A stretch of DNA of 64,000 nt from positions 124,001 to 188,000 of the forward strand of contig NW_026942923.1 of the NCBI RefSeq assembly GCF_024139115.2, in the 5' to 3' direction. Numbering within the stretch: the stretch's first letter is position 1; each line of letters starts with the position of its first letter. The translations under genes and the position numbers were made by a program. Below the pieces are notes generated by a model that made no database searches, had not been told where the DNA came from, and saw nothing but the letters and a program-made list of their open reading frames with translations. The stretch is from Armigeres subalbatus. Lineage: Eukaryota; Arthropoda; Insecta; Diptera; Culicidae. Of this stretch, positions 45,101 to 56,665 are shown one piece after another.

Positions 45101-45730
45101 ACAGCCGTGAAAAATGTATCGGCGTGCCGCCGTATGAAAATTCATCACGCCGCCGAATATTTTTGACCACGCTGATGGCATTTTTGCTGTTAGGTCAAGA
45201 TTTCTCTAGCTCCTGTCGGAAATACCTACAAATTTTCAGCCAAGTTCATATGACAAGTATCTTCTTTACAATTATGCAGCATATAATCTCATTTCCAATA
45301 AAGTCTAGACCCAACAAAATTGAAAGTAGATTAAGATCTTATTTAATTAAAAATAGGGGTTTCAGCCAAAAAGAGCAGCATATTCAGCCTGAATTGTTTT
45401 TTTTTTTTGTGGAACAACTAGATCCCTTGTTGTGCAACGTATGCTTGTTCAAACAAACCTATATTGGCGCCTGACATTTATATATTCAGAAAATAAGGCA
45501 ATTGTTCTTCAGGAATTCAAGGAATTGCTCCTAGAACTTTTTCGGCATTATGTACTAAAATATTTCAGAACTTCATTTAAAAATTTTGTTTGGAAACTCG
45601 AAAATTCTTTTTTGAAATTCTTAATTCTTAATTCTAGAATTTCCACAGAAACTCTTTTAGGAATCTCTTCGAACTGTAAGCCCATCGGGATACTACTTGG
45701 TACTTGATGGCCTACAGCTCTTCGATGAAC

Positions 45731-46396
45731 CTACGCCGAATGGAGTATCCTTCTCCACTGGACTCGATCCTGGGCCAATCGCTTCCAGTCGCCCTGAACA
45801 TTGAGCGCCCTCAGGTCCTCTTCAACTGCAAAAAGCCATCGTGCACGCGGCCTTCTAAGCCTGCGGCCTCTTCCGGGTTCTCTACCAAATATTATCTTCG
45901 CTTGACCTTCTTGCGGCATACGAACAACGTGACCAGCCCACCATAGTCTGCCGTGTTGTATAAGCTTAATAATATCCAGCCCTTTATACACCTGGTACAA
46001 TTCGTGATTCATGCGACGCCGCCAGATACCGTTCTCCTGGTTACCGCCGAGTATTGTCCGCAGCACCTTACGCTCAAACACTCCGAGAGCTCTCCGATCA
46101 GCCTCCTTTAACGTCCATGCCTCATGGCCGTATAAAGCCACCGGAAGAATCAGAGTAGTATACAGCGCGAGTTTTGTTTTCGTTTGCAGACTACGGGACT
46201 TAAGCTGGTTACGAAGTCCGTAAGAAGCCCTATTTGCAGCTGCAATACGCCTTTTCACCTCGCGGGTAACATCATTATCGCACGTCACTAATGTTCCAAG
46301 ATACATAAATTCTTCTACCACTTTAATTTTTTCACCATCCAGCACCATTTCTCTACCACCACCACTAATGAACCCACGTTGATTGCCAGCGACCAT
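45731..46396 (-). pseudogene. RTE LINE C-terminal region
   Basis: A 221-codon segment reads IKVVEEFMYLGTLVTCDNDV, LKSRSLQTKTKLALYTTLIL, YGHEAWTLKEADRRALGVFE and RKVLRTILGGNQENGIWRRR, ending DRVQWRRILHSA. It lies after the RT in the RTE protein; its function is not well defined. It is joined to the RT upstream only through a frame change near 46390. Confidence 0.8.
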
Positions 46397-47111
46397 GTAC
46401 TTCGTTTTGCTGGTATTGATCGTCCAATCCTCGCTGTCTGCTTCTTAAAAGGCACAAAAGCCTCTTCCTCGGCACGGCGATCAATTACGATAATATCGAT
46501 ATCGTCCGCAAATCCCAGGAGCATATGCGATTTTGTGATAATGGTACCGCTTCTTTGCACACCAGCTCTCCTAATCGCTCCCTCGAGCGCTATATTGAAC
46601 AGTAGATTCGAGAGTGTATTATACCCTGCTTTAATCCATGTGAGGTAACAAATGACGTCGATATTTCATCCGCAACCCTTACACTTGATTTCGATCCGTC
46701 CAACGTTATACGAATTAGCCGTATCAGTTTCGCCGGAAAACCATGTTCTAGCATAATTTACCATAATTCATTCCGTTTCACTGAATCGTACGCCGCCTTG
46801 AAATCAATAAACAGATCATGTGTCTGCAAGTTGTACTCCCGGAATTTATCAAGGATTTGTCTCGGGGTAAACATTTGATCCGTCGTTGATCGGCCCTCAC
46901 GAAAGCCTGCTTGGTATTCACCGACGAAGGACTCTTCAAGCGGTCTCAATCTGTTGAACAGAATACGGGACATAATTTTGTACGCCGAATTGAGGAGGGT
47001 TATTCCTCGATAATTGGCGCACTCCAGTCTGTGCCCTTTCTTAAATAGAGGGCAAATGAGGCCGTCCAACCAGCTAGCAGGCATTTCATCGTCTTCCCAT
47101 ATTTTCGACAT
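46315..47111 (-). pseudogene. RTE LINE reverse transcriptase
   Basis: 47111-46758 reads MPASWLDGLICPLFKKGHRL, CANYRGITLLNSAYKIMSRI, FREGRSTTDQMFTPRQILDK and DLFIDFKAAYDSVKRNELW. After a frame change the catalytic region LLGFADDIDIIVIDRR appears at about 46530. A stop region around 46620-46757 interrupts it. Confidence 0.8.
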
Positions 47112-47433
47112 AATATGGTGCAGAACTTCATAAAGCTGCTCACTGCCATGTTTGAGAAGTTCAGCCGGGAGCTGGTCCTTCTCCGCAGCCTTATTGTTTT
47201 TCAGCTCTGTAACAGCTTTTTAACCTCATCTAGTGTAGACGACTCTGCAACTTGTGCATCGTCGCTAATATTTATTATGTTCACCGATGCACCGTCACTT
47301 CCACTATTCAACAAAGTCTCGAAGTGTTGCTTCACCTGGCAGCCACTTTAGTTTTATCTATCAGTACATTCTGTTGTTGGTCGTTGCACATGACGGGAGA
47401 TGGCGCTGTCTTTCTCCGCACGCCATTGATAGA

Positions 47434-48535
47434 CTAATAAAACCTCCGCATATCGTTCCGCTCCTTTTTTTCTTGCGCCTCACTAATAACTTGTTCTTCG
47501 TATTCTTTTTTCTTCCTGCGGTGGGTTAGTTTTTCGGCTGCTCTTGCTTCCTTGTACCGATCTCTATTCCATCGGGCACCCGACACCAACATCCGGCTTC
47601 TGGCAACGTTCTTCTCGTCTGTCACTCTCTGACACTCCACATCGAACCAACCCGTCCTGGGTCGCCTCTGTGCAGTGCCTACCACTTCTCGTGCTGTCGT
47701 GCTCACCGCTCCATGGATCGACTTCCATAGATCGTTGATGTTGTCGCGGTTGTCGCTATAACGTTGATTGCACTTATCCGTTCGTCGAGCTTCTGGCGGT
47801 ACTCAGCCGATACTCCTTCCGCCGACAATCGCTGGATATTGTAACGCATCGTTCGCTGTGATCTTTCGTTCGATACAGTTGACAATCGTGATCGAATTTT
47901 ACTAACAACGAGGTAGTGATCAGAGTCAATGTTCGGACCTCTGAATGTCCGCACATCGATACCATCCGAGAAATGGCGCCCATCCACCAGAACATGGTAT
48001 ATTGCAAGTGTCTCCAGGTGTGCTTTCGGATATTCTTTCGTGCAAAATAGGTGCTACTGATGGTAATCCCTCTGGCAGTAGCGAAATTTACTAGCCGTAG
48101 GCCGTTGTCATTGGTAGCAGAGTGAAGGCTCTCCCTACCGATTATGGGAGGGAAAAAAACCTCTCTACCGACCTGAGCGTTAGCGTCTCCAATAACAATT
48201 TTCACGTCATGCTTTGCGCACTCTCCATATGCTTTATCAAGACATTCAAGAAACGTGTCCTCCACGTCGTCGGATTTATCGTTTGTCGGAGCGAAAACGT
48301 TGATTAGGCTGTAATTGAAGAATTTGCCCCGTATCCTCAACATACAGATTCGTTCGCTAATGGGTTTGCACCGCATCACTCGCTTCATCTACTTGCCCAT
48401 CACTACAAAACCAACTCCATGGTCTGCTTTTCCGTCGCCGGCTTGAAATGTGTCGCTCCTATTGCTGAGAGTACTGGACCGTAACACCTTTTCTTCGTCG
48501 GTAATGTGTAGGGATGACCTCCACATCCCCTTTTT
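47434..48535 (-). pseudogene. RTE LINE endonuclease and linker
   Basis: 48530-47774 reads DTFQAGDGKADHGVGFVVMG, FFNYSLINVFAPTNDKSDDV, HDVKIVIGDANAQVGREVFF and LRLVNFATARGITISSTYFA, the body of the RTE endonuclease. 47987-47703 continues in another frame (FRGPNIDSDHYLVVSKIRSR) with the SDH motif, and 47706-47434 is the charged linker. The first endonuclease motifs are missing at the truncated 5' end. Confidence 0.8.
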
Positions 48536-48568
48536 TTCCTGCTCGGGTGTGCCACTGTGACCAGTCAA

Positions 48569-48740
48569 GGCCCGATGCCCACGTAGCATCTTTTCAGCGC
48601 TGAGTGTACGCGGCGTCAAAAAGACGCAGGTGTGCACCGGGAAAAAGCGTAAACGCAGCGTCGCCGCGTCGATGCACACCTGCGTTATTTGACCGCTGCG
48701 TGTACGTGGCGTTGAAAACACGCTACGTGGGCATCGAGCC
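48569..48740. mobile_element. MITE (about 170 bp) with inverted arms
   Basis: The arms GGCCCGATGCCCACGTAGC and GCTACGTGGGCATCGAGCC are complementary except at one position. Inner parts (GACGCAGGTGTGCA and TGCACACCTGCG) also pair. It sits beside the truncated end of the RTE element. Confidence 0.75.
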
Positions 48741-48744
48741 TAAT

Positions 48745-49045
48745 AGATCTATTGTAGCGTTCCACATCCTCATAGCGTGCTGCATTAGCCTGATTACGTT
48801 ACCGTCTATCTTATACAATTGCACTACCTTGAGGAGGTACGAGTGAGGTACTGAGACGTATGCCTTTTTATAGTCGATAGACACCATGCTCAGGCCTGCC
48901 CAACAACGCCCGCATCAACGACCTGATCCTTGCAGCTTCGTGTTTTGCGTCTACAACCTTTTTGATCCTCATTCATTAGATTGTTGACATCGCAATGGTT
49001 CTGCACCCTCTTCGCTGTTAACGATAACTGCGCTTTGTACAGACT
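48745..49045 (-). pseudogene. LINE reverse transcriptase relic
   Basis: The minus strand, in mixed frames, reads NEDQKGCRR, CKDQVVDA, MVSIDYKKAYVSVPHSYLL and KVVQLY-like sequence, a decayed RT of a non-LTR element, possibly of the R4/Dong or R2 type. It is short and broken. Confidence 0.45.
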
Positions 49046-49050
49046 TGTAA

Positions 49051-49352
49051 GGGGCCCTCCTTATCCGTGCGGTAAGACGCGCGGCTACAAAGCAAGACCA
49101 TGATGAGGGTGGCTGACTTCGATTCCCGGTGCCGGTTTGCCGGTTTAGGCAATTTTCAGATTGGATATTGTCTTGACCTCCCTGGGCATAAAAGTATCAT
49201 CGTGCTAGCCTCATGAACGAATGTAAAAATGGTAACCTGGCTTAGAAACCTTGCAGTTAATATGTGGAAGTGCTTATTGAACACTAAGCCGCGAGGCGGC
49301 TCTGTCCCAGTGTGGGGATGTAATCGATGTAATGCCAATAATAAGAAGAAGA
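49051..49352 (+). mobile_element. Feilai-type SINE, copy 2
   Basis: It has a tRNA-like head (GGGGCCCTCCTTATCCGTGCGG, A box region; TTCGATTCCCGG as B box), the shared body (GGGCATAAAAGTATCATCGT, GAGGCGGCTCTGTCCC) and an AAGAAGAAG tail. It separates two LINE relics. Confidence 0.85.
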
Positions 49353-49640
49353 CAAATTTTCCAGAGTATCTTGCAACAGTCCTTGCAGATCAACTGCGTT
49401 TGCCTCCGAAACGGATACAACACAATCATTTGCAAGCAGTCTTAACGAGCTTTGGCATAAGACATTCATCAATGTCTCTTACGTAAAAATTGTAAAGGAG
49501 GGCTTAAACATGAGCCCTGGGTGGGTAGCTAATTCGTTGTTCAAAATAGGAGAAAGTCCAAACTCACGGATTTTGTCGGATAAGACATCGACGTAAACTG
49601 CAGTAATGTCCAAAAATACCTCGTTTGGACACTAACTGAC
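49353..49640 (-). pseudogene. LINE reverse transcriptase relic, second fragment
   Basis: The minus strand reads LLYNFYVRDIDECLMPKLVK and, in another frame, LANDCVVSVSEAN, resembling RT motifs near the catalytic box. The order relative to 48745-49045 does not fit one continuous element, so it is probably a separate fragment. Confidence 0.4.
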
Positions 49641-50309
49641 AGTTCGTTTGGCTACACTCGCCTTCGCCTCAGCTCGTCTATGGAACCTATAGTGTCTATA
49701 GTCGATACGAATTACAATTCGACGCAGGTTTTCCAAGCTTTTGGATGGTTATCACCAACGGCCTCATTTGCCTCCAATAATCCGAAACAATGTTGAGCTT
49801 CAATAACTGATTGAACAAGCTAAACAATCAGCTAAACCTGATTCTATCCATTCCCAGAGTTGAATTGTTACATGATAGGAGGACAAGCTAGAATTAAATC
49901 ATCAAAAGGGACGATCCGCCTTCGTCATTCCTTTCAGCTTCGCTGGTACCGGATCCGGGCAAACTTTGTTTTGTTTTCGAAGTCAAGTATCAATCACGTT
50001 GCGCGTCTTTCTTTCGACGAAGGTTTAAAGAATTTTCATTAAAGTCTTACTTGAAAAGCAATGGGTAATGTTTTCAACACAACCGCGAGTAGACGTAGGA
50101 CTTGTATAAACGTAACGTATTTACATTTAACTTTTGGATCTATGGAGTTTGATTATAGGTTTTGATATTGGAAACGACAATTTCCATGCTTTGTAGAATT
50201 ATTAGCAACTTGTTTATTCAAAACTTCTGGAAATAAAACTAATAATTAAATACATAATTAGAATTGCTTTATTCAAGCAAATGAAGGGCATTTATAGATA
50301 TCTTATTGA
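49641..50309. other. No gene seen
   Basis: AT-rich sequence without recognisable features. Confidence 0.4.
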
Positions 50310-50320
50310 TGATAGTATTT

Positions 50321-50610
50321 CTTCTTCTTCTTCTTCATTGGCATTACATCCCCACACTGGGACATTGCCGCCTCGCAGCTTAGTGTTCATTAAGCACTTC
50401 CACAGTTATTAACTGCGAGGTTTCTAAGCCAGGATACCATTTCTGCATTCGTATATCATGAGGCTAACACGATGATACTTTTATGCCCAGGGTAGTCGAC
50501 ACAATTTCCAATCCGAAAATCGAAAATCGGCACCGGGAATCGAAACCAGCCACCCTCAGCATGGTCTTGCTTTGTAGCCGCGCATCTTACCGCACGGCTA
50601 AGGAGGGCCC
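50321..50610 (-). mobile_element. Feilai-type SINE, copy 3, with 11-bp target duplication
   Basis: On the minus strand it runs from GGGCCCTCCTTAGCCGTGCG (A-box region) through GGTTTCGATTCCCGG (B box) to a (GAA)n tail. Both sides carry TGATAGTATTT (50310-50320 and 50611-50621), a clean LINE-mediated target duplication. Confidence 0.9.
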
Positions 50611-50811
50611 TGATAGTATTTGAAGTTTTAAAATTCTATTTATAAAATTTTCAGACTTGGGCAAAATGTGCTATTTTAGGGAAACTGTCCCGTTTTCCAA
50701 ACAAAGAAATACAGCACCAATTTCGTTGCTTCTTTTTGCTAACATGCGTGCTTACTGCTGAAAAAAACACAACAATAAGAAACAAGTCAAGGAGCAGTAA
50801 CCCTACTAAAA

Positions 50812-50972
50812 TAGAGGTTGCTGACGTTTACTCATCCTTCTCTTTCAAACGCATGGAAAAGATAGGTTTTGTTTTCATCGGGAAACGCTTCCGAAGCGTT
50901 TCCCGATGAAAACAAATCCTATCCTTTTCATGCGCTTGAAAGAGAAGGATGAGTAAACGTCAGCAACCTCTA
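50812..50972. mobile_element. Near-perfect palindrome (MITE, 161 bp, no loop)
   Basis: TAGAGGTTGCTGACGTTTAC at the start is the exact complement of the end, and the two 80-bp arms differ at only a few positions. They meet at a loopless centre (CGCTTCCGAAGCG). Confidence 0.85.
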
Positions 50973-53610
50973 TAGAGGAGGTACTGCTAATATGTCAACG
51001 AAAAATTATTTAATGTTTTGATTCCAAACTTTAATAATACAATTCCTCAGGAAATGAAAAACAAAGAATAAGATAAAGTTTATTTAAATAATCTTCTGGA
51101 AATTATTTTTTGCGGACTTTTTTTAAAACATTTATATGTAATACAGCGAAATTTTCGAATTCTATATGGATATTAAAACAATTGCTGATTGTGCATCTTA
51201 GGCCTTCTGCAAATAAATGAAAGTACATATTTATTTTAATCAAATTTTTGTTTTGATCAGTGTTGTTGATTTTTTTTGCTGGGGAATCAGAACTGATATA
51301 GTATAACCTGGGACAGTATAACCATGTTTTGATGTACGTGTCGTTTAGTACCAAGTACAACTTAACATATGGTTAGTCATATGACATGACTCGTACCCAT
51401 CCCGGGCATGTGGATTATGTGGATTATGAAACCAATCACTTTTCGTGGATGAGCAGACCAAATCTCTCTAATTTTATTCTTCTTCATCCACCACCGCTGC
51501 CCTCGCTGCCTTAGCCATCATCGGCCACTAGCCATGAACTCCGAGCGATGCGATGGGCGATTGCATCCATTGCAACCGACACCACTGCATCCGACCATCA
51601 TCAAGCACAGAATGACAAAAAAATGCGCCCACTTCTTTCATGCATATTCACAGACCCACCGGCAGTTCTACCGCTGCTGGTGACTGCATGCTGTTCCTTT
51701 TTTTTTTTTTTTTTTTTTTTTTTCGAGAGTTGACCAGTTGTAGTCTTATGTCGTTTTCGGTTATTGCTGGGTCGAACCTAGTTCTGCACCGGATCCGCTC
51801 TAACTGCTGTCAAAACGTTCGGTTATTCGTTCAGGTTGGATCGCGATCCGCACCAGATCCGACCCAAAATGAATGAGGTTCGCTCTGCCGATTTATCGAG
51901 ATCCAACCTAGGTTCACCAATACATTCGTATACACAAACTGTCAAACTGGTGTTTATGTTTACGCTAAAGGAAAATGAAAACGTAAAAGACACGGATGGG
52001 TATTTGATTTTGTTTGTTTCATTTGTTAATTTTATCAATTTTGTTGCTGTTTTCCACGCTTCCAAATGGATTATTTTAATTTTGTGCTGTCTTCAAGTTT
52101 CTCTGATGGTGAATCGGATTCAGATATCGACATATTTTTCGCTGATTACCTCAGATGGTAGCTCCATTATAAACAAAATGAGGGTTGAAAATTTTGTTGA
52201 AAATGTGATTTATAAAATGCAGTGACGAGAAGGTAGCTGCTATTTATTCACTATTACGTTGTGTATTCGATTCGAACATATACTTTAGGTACAATTTCTC
52301 TATCAATGGGAAAATAGCGTACCAGAGTATCTGCCGCTATGAAGTTATTTATACCAAAATGTTCATACCATTATTTTATTCATTATTGCAGTTCTGTGCA
52401 TAATTTGTTCAAGGTTACGGATTTGAAGAATATAAACATAATGTATTAACCCTGGCATTAACCATTTATAAGGCTTTGGAAACTATATTGCCATCAACAA
52501 GTTTATTGTATTTATTTATAAATGATTATTCATAAATATATTCAAATGTTTATTAAGTAACAGCTTTTATACGAATTGAGCATAATTTTTGAGTGGAAGA
52601 AGGGTTTTTACTTGTAATTCATTAAAAAACCGACAAAGACATATTTTATCCCATTGATATTTATTATGTTGAATCTCCTGTTTAGATTATGTAGTGAAAA
52701 ATGATTTGCCTCTCTTGTATATTTGGTTTTTACAGTTCTGACGAAATTGCAATTTATCCCCTTGGGGGAAAAATAGCAAAAAAAAAATGTAAAAAGCAAA
52801 AAAGAATGCTGTTTAACTCTTGTGCGATTTGATTATTTGTTTTAAAATAAAAGGCCCCAAATCTCAATCGCTTTCATATTTTCTTGTTCTGTTCCATTTC
52901 AATGACATAATTGATAATTCAAATCTACTGTAACACAATCACTGTTACCCAAAAAGCCATATAGAATCAGCATAATAGTTTATCGGGAAACACGGATTGG
53001 CATAAATTCTTTCACGGCAATCCACATTGCCGTCGTCATTCATCACAAGCTCCTAATCACATTAATTTATTGATGGATTAATAGTAATTTTAGTCATTAA
53101 ACAATTAACAGAAGAAACGTCTGATTTCCCCCATAATTCATAAAACAAGAAAAAAAGAACACTAATAACAAAATTCAGTAATGTCTGTTTCTGCCAGCTG
53201 ATAAAAGTGCGAATTGAAAACAAAACAGATGATAGGGATTAGGTTCTCACTAATACCATCATACTGACTCGATCCCGATTCGTTTTTCGTTCGGTTATTC
53301 AGAGTCGGGGTCGGACCTGACCCAGGTCTAAAACCGAAAACGACATTAATAGACTGGTATCTCGGCTGGGCTCTCCATGTGATACACAATACTAGCAGAC
53401 GACTCAAGCTATGTTGCTCACTAGGTCACTGCGGCCTGGGTTTGTATAGGCGATATTTGAATGAAACTCTTGCAACACCTGCGACACCTAGTGCCAATTA
53501 AATCAACTAAGAAAAAAGTGTCTCAAGTGTTTTCTGCTGCTGGTGAACTATAGAAGCCGTAACTTATTCCGTTTAAATCTTATATTTTCACGCAAATTTG
53601 CGAATTTGAA
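50973..53610. other. No gene seen; T-homopolymer at 51698-51723
   Basis: Mostly AT-rich. A run of about 26 T lies at 51698-51723. The open frame at 51836-52225 has no recognisable domain. Around 51768-51930 and 53270-53340 there are GGGTCGAACCTAG- and CGGATCCG-type words that recur elsewhere (43970-44070), probably parts of an unassigned MITE family. Confidence 0.4.
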
Positions 53611-55273
53611 ATGGAACCTATTGAAAGAAAATTAAATTTGCATTCCGCTGGTGAGTAAATTTCTGGTCGATAATAAATGTTAACACTTTTTTATGAAGCA
53701 AAAAAAACAACCCTTATTGAGGTTATTTTTCACTATTCACAGAGACCAAGCAACCTGACTCCCAGACGATTAGCCTCACTTTGGGAGATATTCTGGACTA
53801 CATAGGAGATTCAATCAGACCACTTCGGGAAGGGCAGTCGGTCTTCGAATCAGGACATATTGTATTCATTGGCTACACAAATTCGAAGGGAGTGTATTTG
53901 GACGTTGTTGGCTTTGTACTTCAAAGTTCCCACCCGGGGGATGTTCCTCATGAGGTAAAACTTCAGATCTGTCCCGATTATCGGCAATGGATACTGAGCT
54001 GCACATGTAAAGCGGGAACTGCAAGATGTAAGCACATCATTGCTTGCTTGCTGCATATTTCAAAGTACGTATTTGAAATCATTATTTTTATACTGTTGAC
54101 CCGATGTACAGTATATTTAATCCACAGAGCTGGGTATGTCGAATTCTTAACTTGCACCAGCTCTCGTCAAGCATGGGGAATTAGTAAAGCGGAAAAAACT
54201 AGTCTATGGAAAGCGAAGCGCGTTAAGGAACTTTGTTGCGTTCGAAAACATGCTGTTTTCCCAGAGGTCGATGTCATTAAGAAAGCTGAACTTCTTAAAG
54301 GCGGTTTTCATCGCATATTGGAAGGTAATAACCATACTTTCATTGTAAAATAAATAAAATATAATTGAGGATTAAATAAACAGCATCACCACATTCGGCA
54401 ATTCAAAAACACATCACAGGAAGGGAACTGAGTTGCCCTAGACCCATTTCCGGTCCACTGCAGAATATCGATATTGATTTGTATATCACCGATTATGAGC
54501 TGCGTGAATTGTTAACTGACAGCACTCTCGTGTTCAACTGGAATGTAATCGCACAGAATATAACTGATATGGCTAAAACTTTCTACGAACAGAATGTGCA
54601 GAAGAATACAGAAGAAATTATTAAAATATGTGACCAGACAAAAAATCAGGATAATAGTGCTTGGAGAATGCACAGATCTATCAGAATCACTGGAAGTTCG
54701 TGCTACGAACTGTTCACGTATTTTAAGAACAAAAATCCCGATTGGAACAAAAAAATTGAGTCCTATCTGAATCCTAAACCTCTACACACAAAGGCTATTA
54801 AATATGGAAAAGATCTGGAACATACTGCTTTCGAAGTTTACAAAGCGAAACGCAACCCTCTCATGAAAAAGTGTGGATTTGTGTTGTGCAGCACGGACCC
54901 TTGGATGGGAGTCAGCCCTGATGGAGTGGACCCATTAAACAAAATTCTGTTAGAGATAAAATGCCCAGTGCGTGGAGCAGAACACGGAGTAGACTGGTTA
55001 ATTAATGAATGCAAAGCGACTAGAGCTTACGTTAAAAAAGTAGATTCGACTCTAGAACTGAATAGAAATCATAAGTATTTTGCCCAGGTGCAACTAGCGA
55101 TGCACGTATTGCATATTAGTGAATGTGATTTCATAGTATTTTCAAAACATGATAACGATTTTGTCATAATAGAAGTAGGCTACGATGACACATTCGCTCG
55201 TCATTTGATAGAAACACTCAGAACTATTTTCTTCACTTATATGCTACCACAGATAGCTGCTAAAGCAAAATGA
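53611..55273 (+). CDS. SWIM zinc finger and YqaJ-type exonuclease protein of a DNA transposon
   Basis: I propose four exons: 53611-53650, 53743-54064, 54128-54324, 54384-55273. All introns have GT...AG borders (GTGAGT/TTCACAG, GTACGT/TCCACAG, GTAATA/AAACAG; 92, 63 and 59 nt) and every junction keeps the frame, giving 482 residues from the ATG at 53611. Residues 100-111 are a SWIM finger (CTCKAGTARCKH, ligands C100, C102, C109, H111). Residues from about 280 to 440 show a YqaJ/lambda-exonuclease fold of the PD-(D/E)xK class: RITGSSCYELF, E332, D366 (GVSPDG), E377-x-K379 (LEIKCP) and Q421 (YFAQVQLAMHV). In ISL2EU/IS4EU-type transposons, as I recall, such an exonuclease accompanies the transposase, and the convergent neighbour fits that. 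A poly(A) signal AATAAA is at 55299-55304. No stops or missing catalytic residues are seen. Confidence 0.85.
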
Positions 55274-55298
55274 GTCATTGTCAATACAAACACATACA

Positions 55299-55335
55299 AA
55301 TAAAACAAAAAAATGTTTGAAAAATATACTTTATT
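55299..55335. terminator. Back-to-back poly(A) signals between the two transposon genes
   Basis: AATAAA at 55299-55304 serves the plus-strand gene. AATAAA on the minus strand at 55335-55330 serves the transposase. Only 91 bp separate the two stop codons. Confidence 0.65.
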
Positions 55336-55364
55336 TTTTTTATAACAAGTTTAACAAAGAAGTG

Positions 55365-56665
55365 CTAAAATTTATTGTCCTGGAAGATTGGAGGCGACAG
55401 ATTAACTATTGCGCAAATAACAATCATTATATCGTCAATGGAGGTTAACATTGAAGTTTCAATCGTATTCTGAAGAATACCGAAAAGCTTAATACGTTGT
55501 ATTACACGCTCAACATGTATTCTCGCTTTGGCTATGCTTTCATTAAGAACAGCCTCTCTTGACGACAATCTCTCTCCTCGAAGAAATGGTGGTATGTGTA
55601 ACCTGATTCCATTAGCTAAACACTCATTCTCAATGCTAAAGCCTTTATCTACCATTATTTCGTCTCTATATGCATCGAATAGTGCCACCACATTTTCATC
55701 ATTAAAAATTTGCTTATCTGAGGCCTTGCCACTAAATGCTTGACTCACAAAACTAATTAGCCCTGCTGGTGTGACTCCTATCAAAAATTTTACAGTCCTT
55801 CTACCTTTGTAATTGGAATAGCAAGAAATACAACAATTAATACATTTTAGTGTTGCAACCGACACTTCCGTGCAATCGAAAATGCATCTGACTTTTTCAA
55901 ACCTGTTTCTAAAACACAAGGGAATATTACGGTAAATTTCCTCTTGATCTGGCCAATATATAAATTGCTGTAGTACTTCTGCTAATACGTGTATCGTATG
56001 GTTAAAATAATCTGCTACAGTTGAAATAGAGATGCCGCCAAACAAGGTAGACAATGCTGCGAAAGAAATATCTTGTTTCAATTTTGCCAAGGTCAGGATG
56101 ACTCGGTCAACAGTATGAGCTCTCCACTGTCTCTGATAAACCTGATCTTCAATCGTTTTGACTGACACACAAATAGCATCTAGTTGATTAAGCGATGTGA
56201 GACCAGTCCACGTGTTTGCATCCTTATCTGATTTTATTAATGTCGTAAGAGTGGCTCCATTTCTTATTCTAGATAGCTTATTCTTAACCTGTTTAATCAA
56301 TAATGGTACTGATGTATCCTTGTCTGACTCTGTATTCAACTGTTCTGTCGAAGTGCTCATATTAGTTTCAGATTGCAGATCATTTTGCAATATTTCAATT
56401 TGAGCAGTATTGGTACCATGTTTCACGTTGTCAGTGTCAATTTGTGTTTCATTGTCGACAGCTGTATAATAGGGCTCTGAACATGTCGTATTTCCACAAA
56501 TAACCGAATTCTGCTTAGCATCAGAGTCTTCTGATACAGTTAGTGATGAGTTACTCTGGTCATCTAATGACTTGCTAGAATCGATACTGAGACGGAACTT
56601 GTTTGTTGAGAAGCTCCTAGGCAAGTGTTGTGATGGAACCGCATCCGGTTTCAAGCGCTTTCCTC
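55365..56665 (-). other. Transposase catalytic exon (DDE_Tnp_4 domain)
   Basis: This is the last exon of the triple-THAP transposase. After the splice it completes THAP 3 (GGKRLKPDAVPSQHL), then has an acidic, Ser/Thr-rich linker of about 150 residues before the catalytic domain. The ORF is open for 429 codons from the first Leu codon in frame. Confidence 0.85.

Larger units (their letters stand above)
45700..48535 (-). mobile_element. RTE-clade LINE (second family), minus strand, 5' truncated
   Basis: On the minus strand it has the endonuclease without its first motifs, a linker, RT and the C-terminus, in order. It resembles the plus-strand copy at 38385-39540 closely in the RT and C-terminal parts. 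Several frameshifts and stops separate the segments. The 5' end is lost near 48535. Confidence 0.85.

Noticed and set aside
48745..49640. One continuous LINE interrupted by the Feilai-type SINE
   Set aside because: The RT motifs on the two sides are in the wrong order for a single minus-strand element.
51836..52225. 129-codon frame as a membrane protein
   Set aside because: The hydrophobic composition comes from T-rich sequence, and no homologous motif or gene context is recognised.
54065..54127. Membrane-spanning segment in the SWIM protein
   Set aside because: The 21 hydrophobic residues fall exactly within a 63-nt GT...AG intron that is open in frame.
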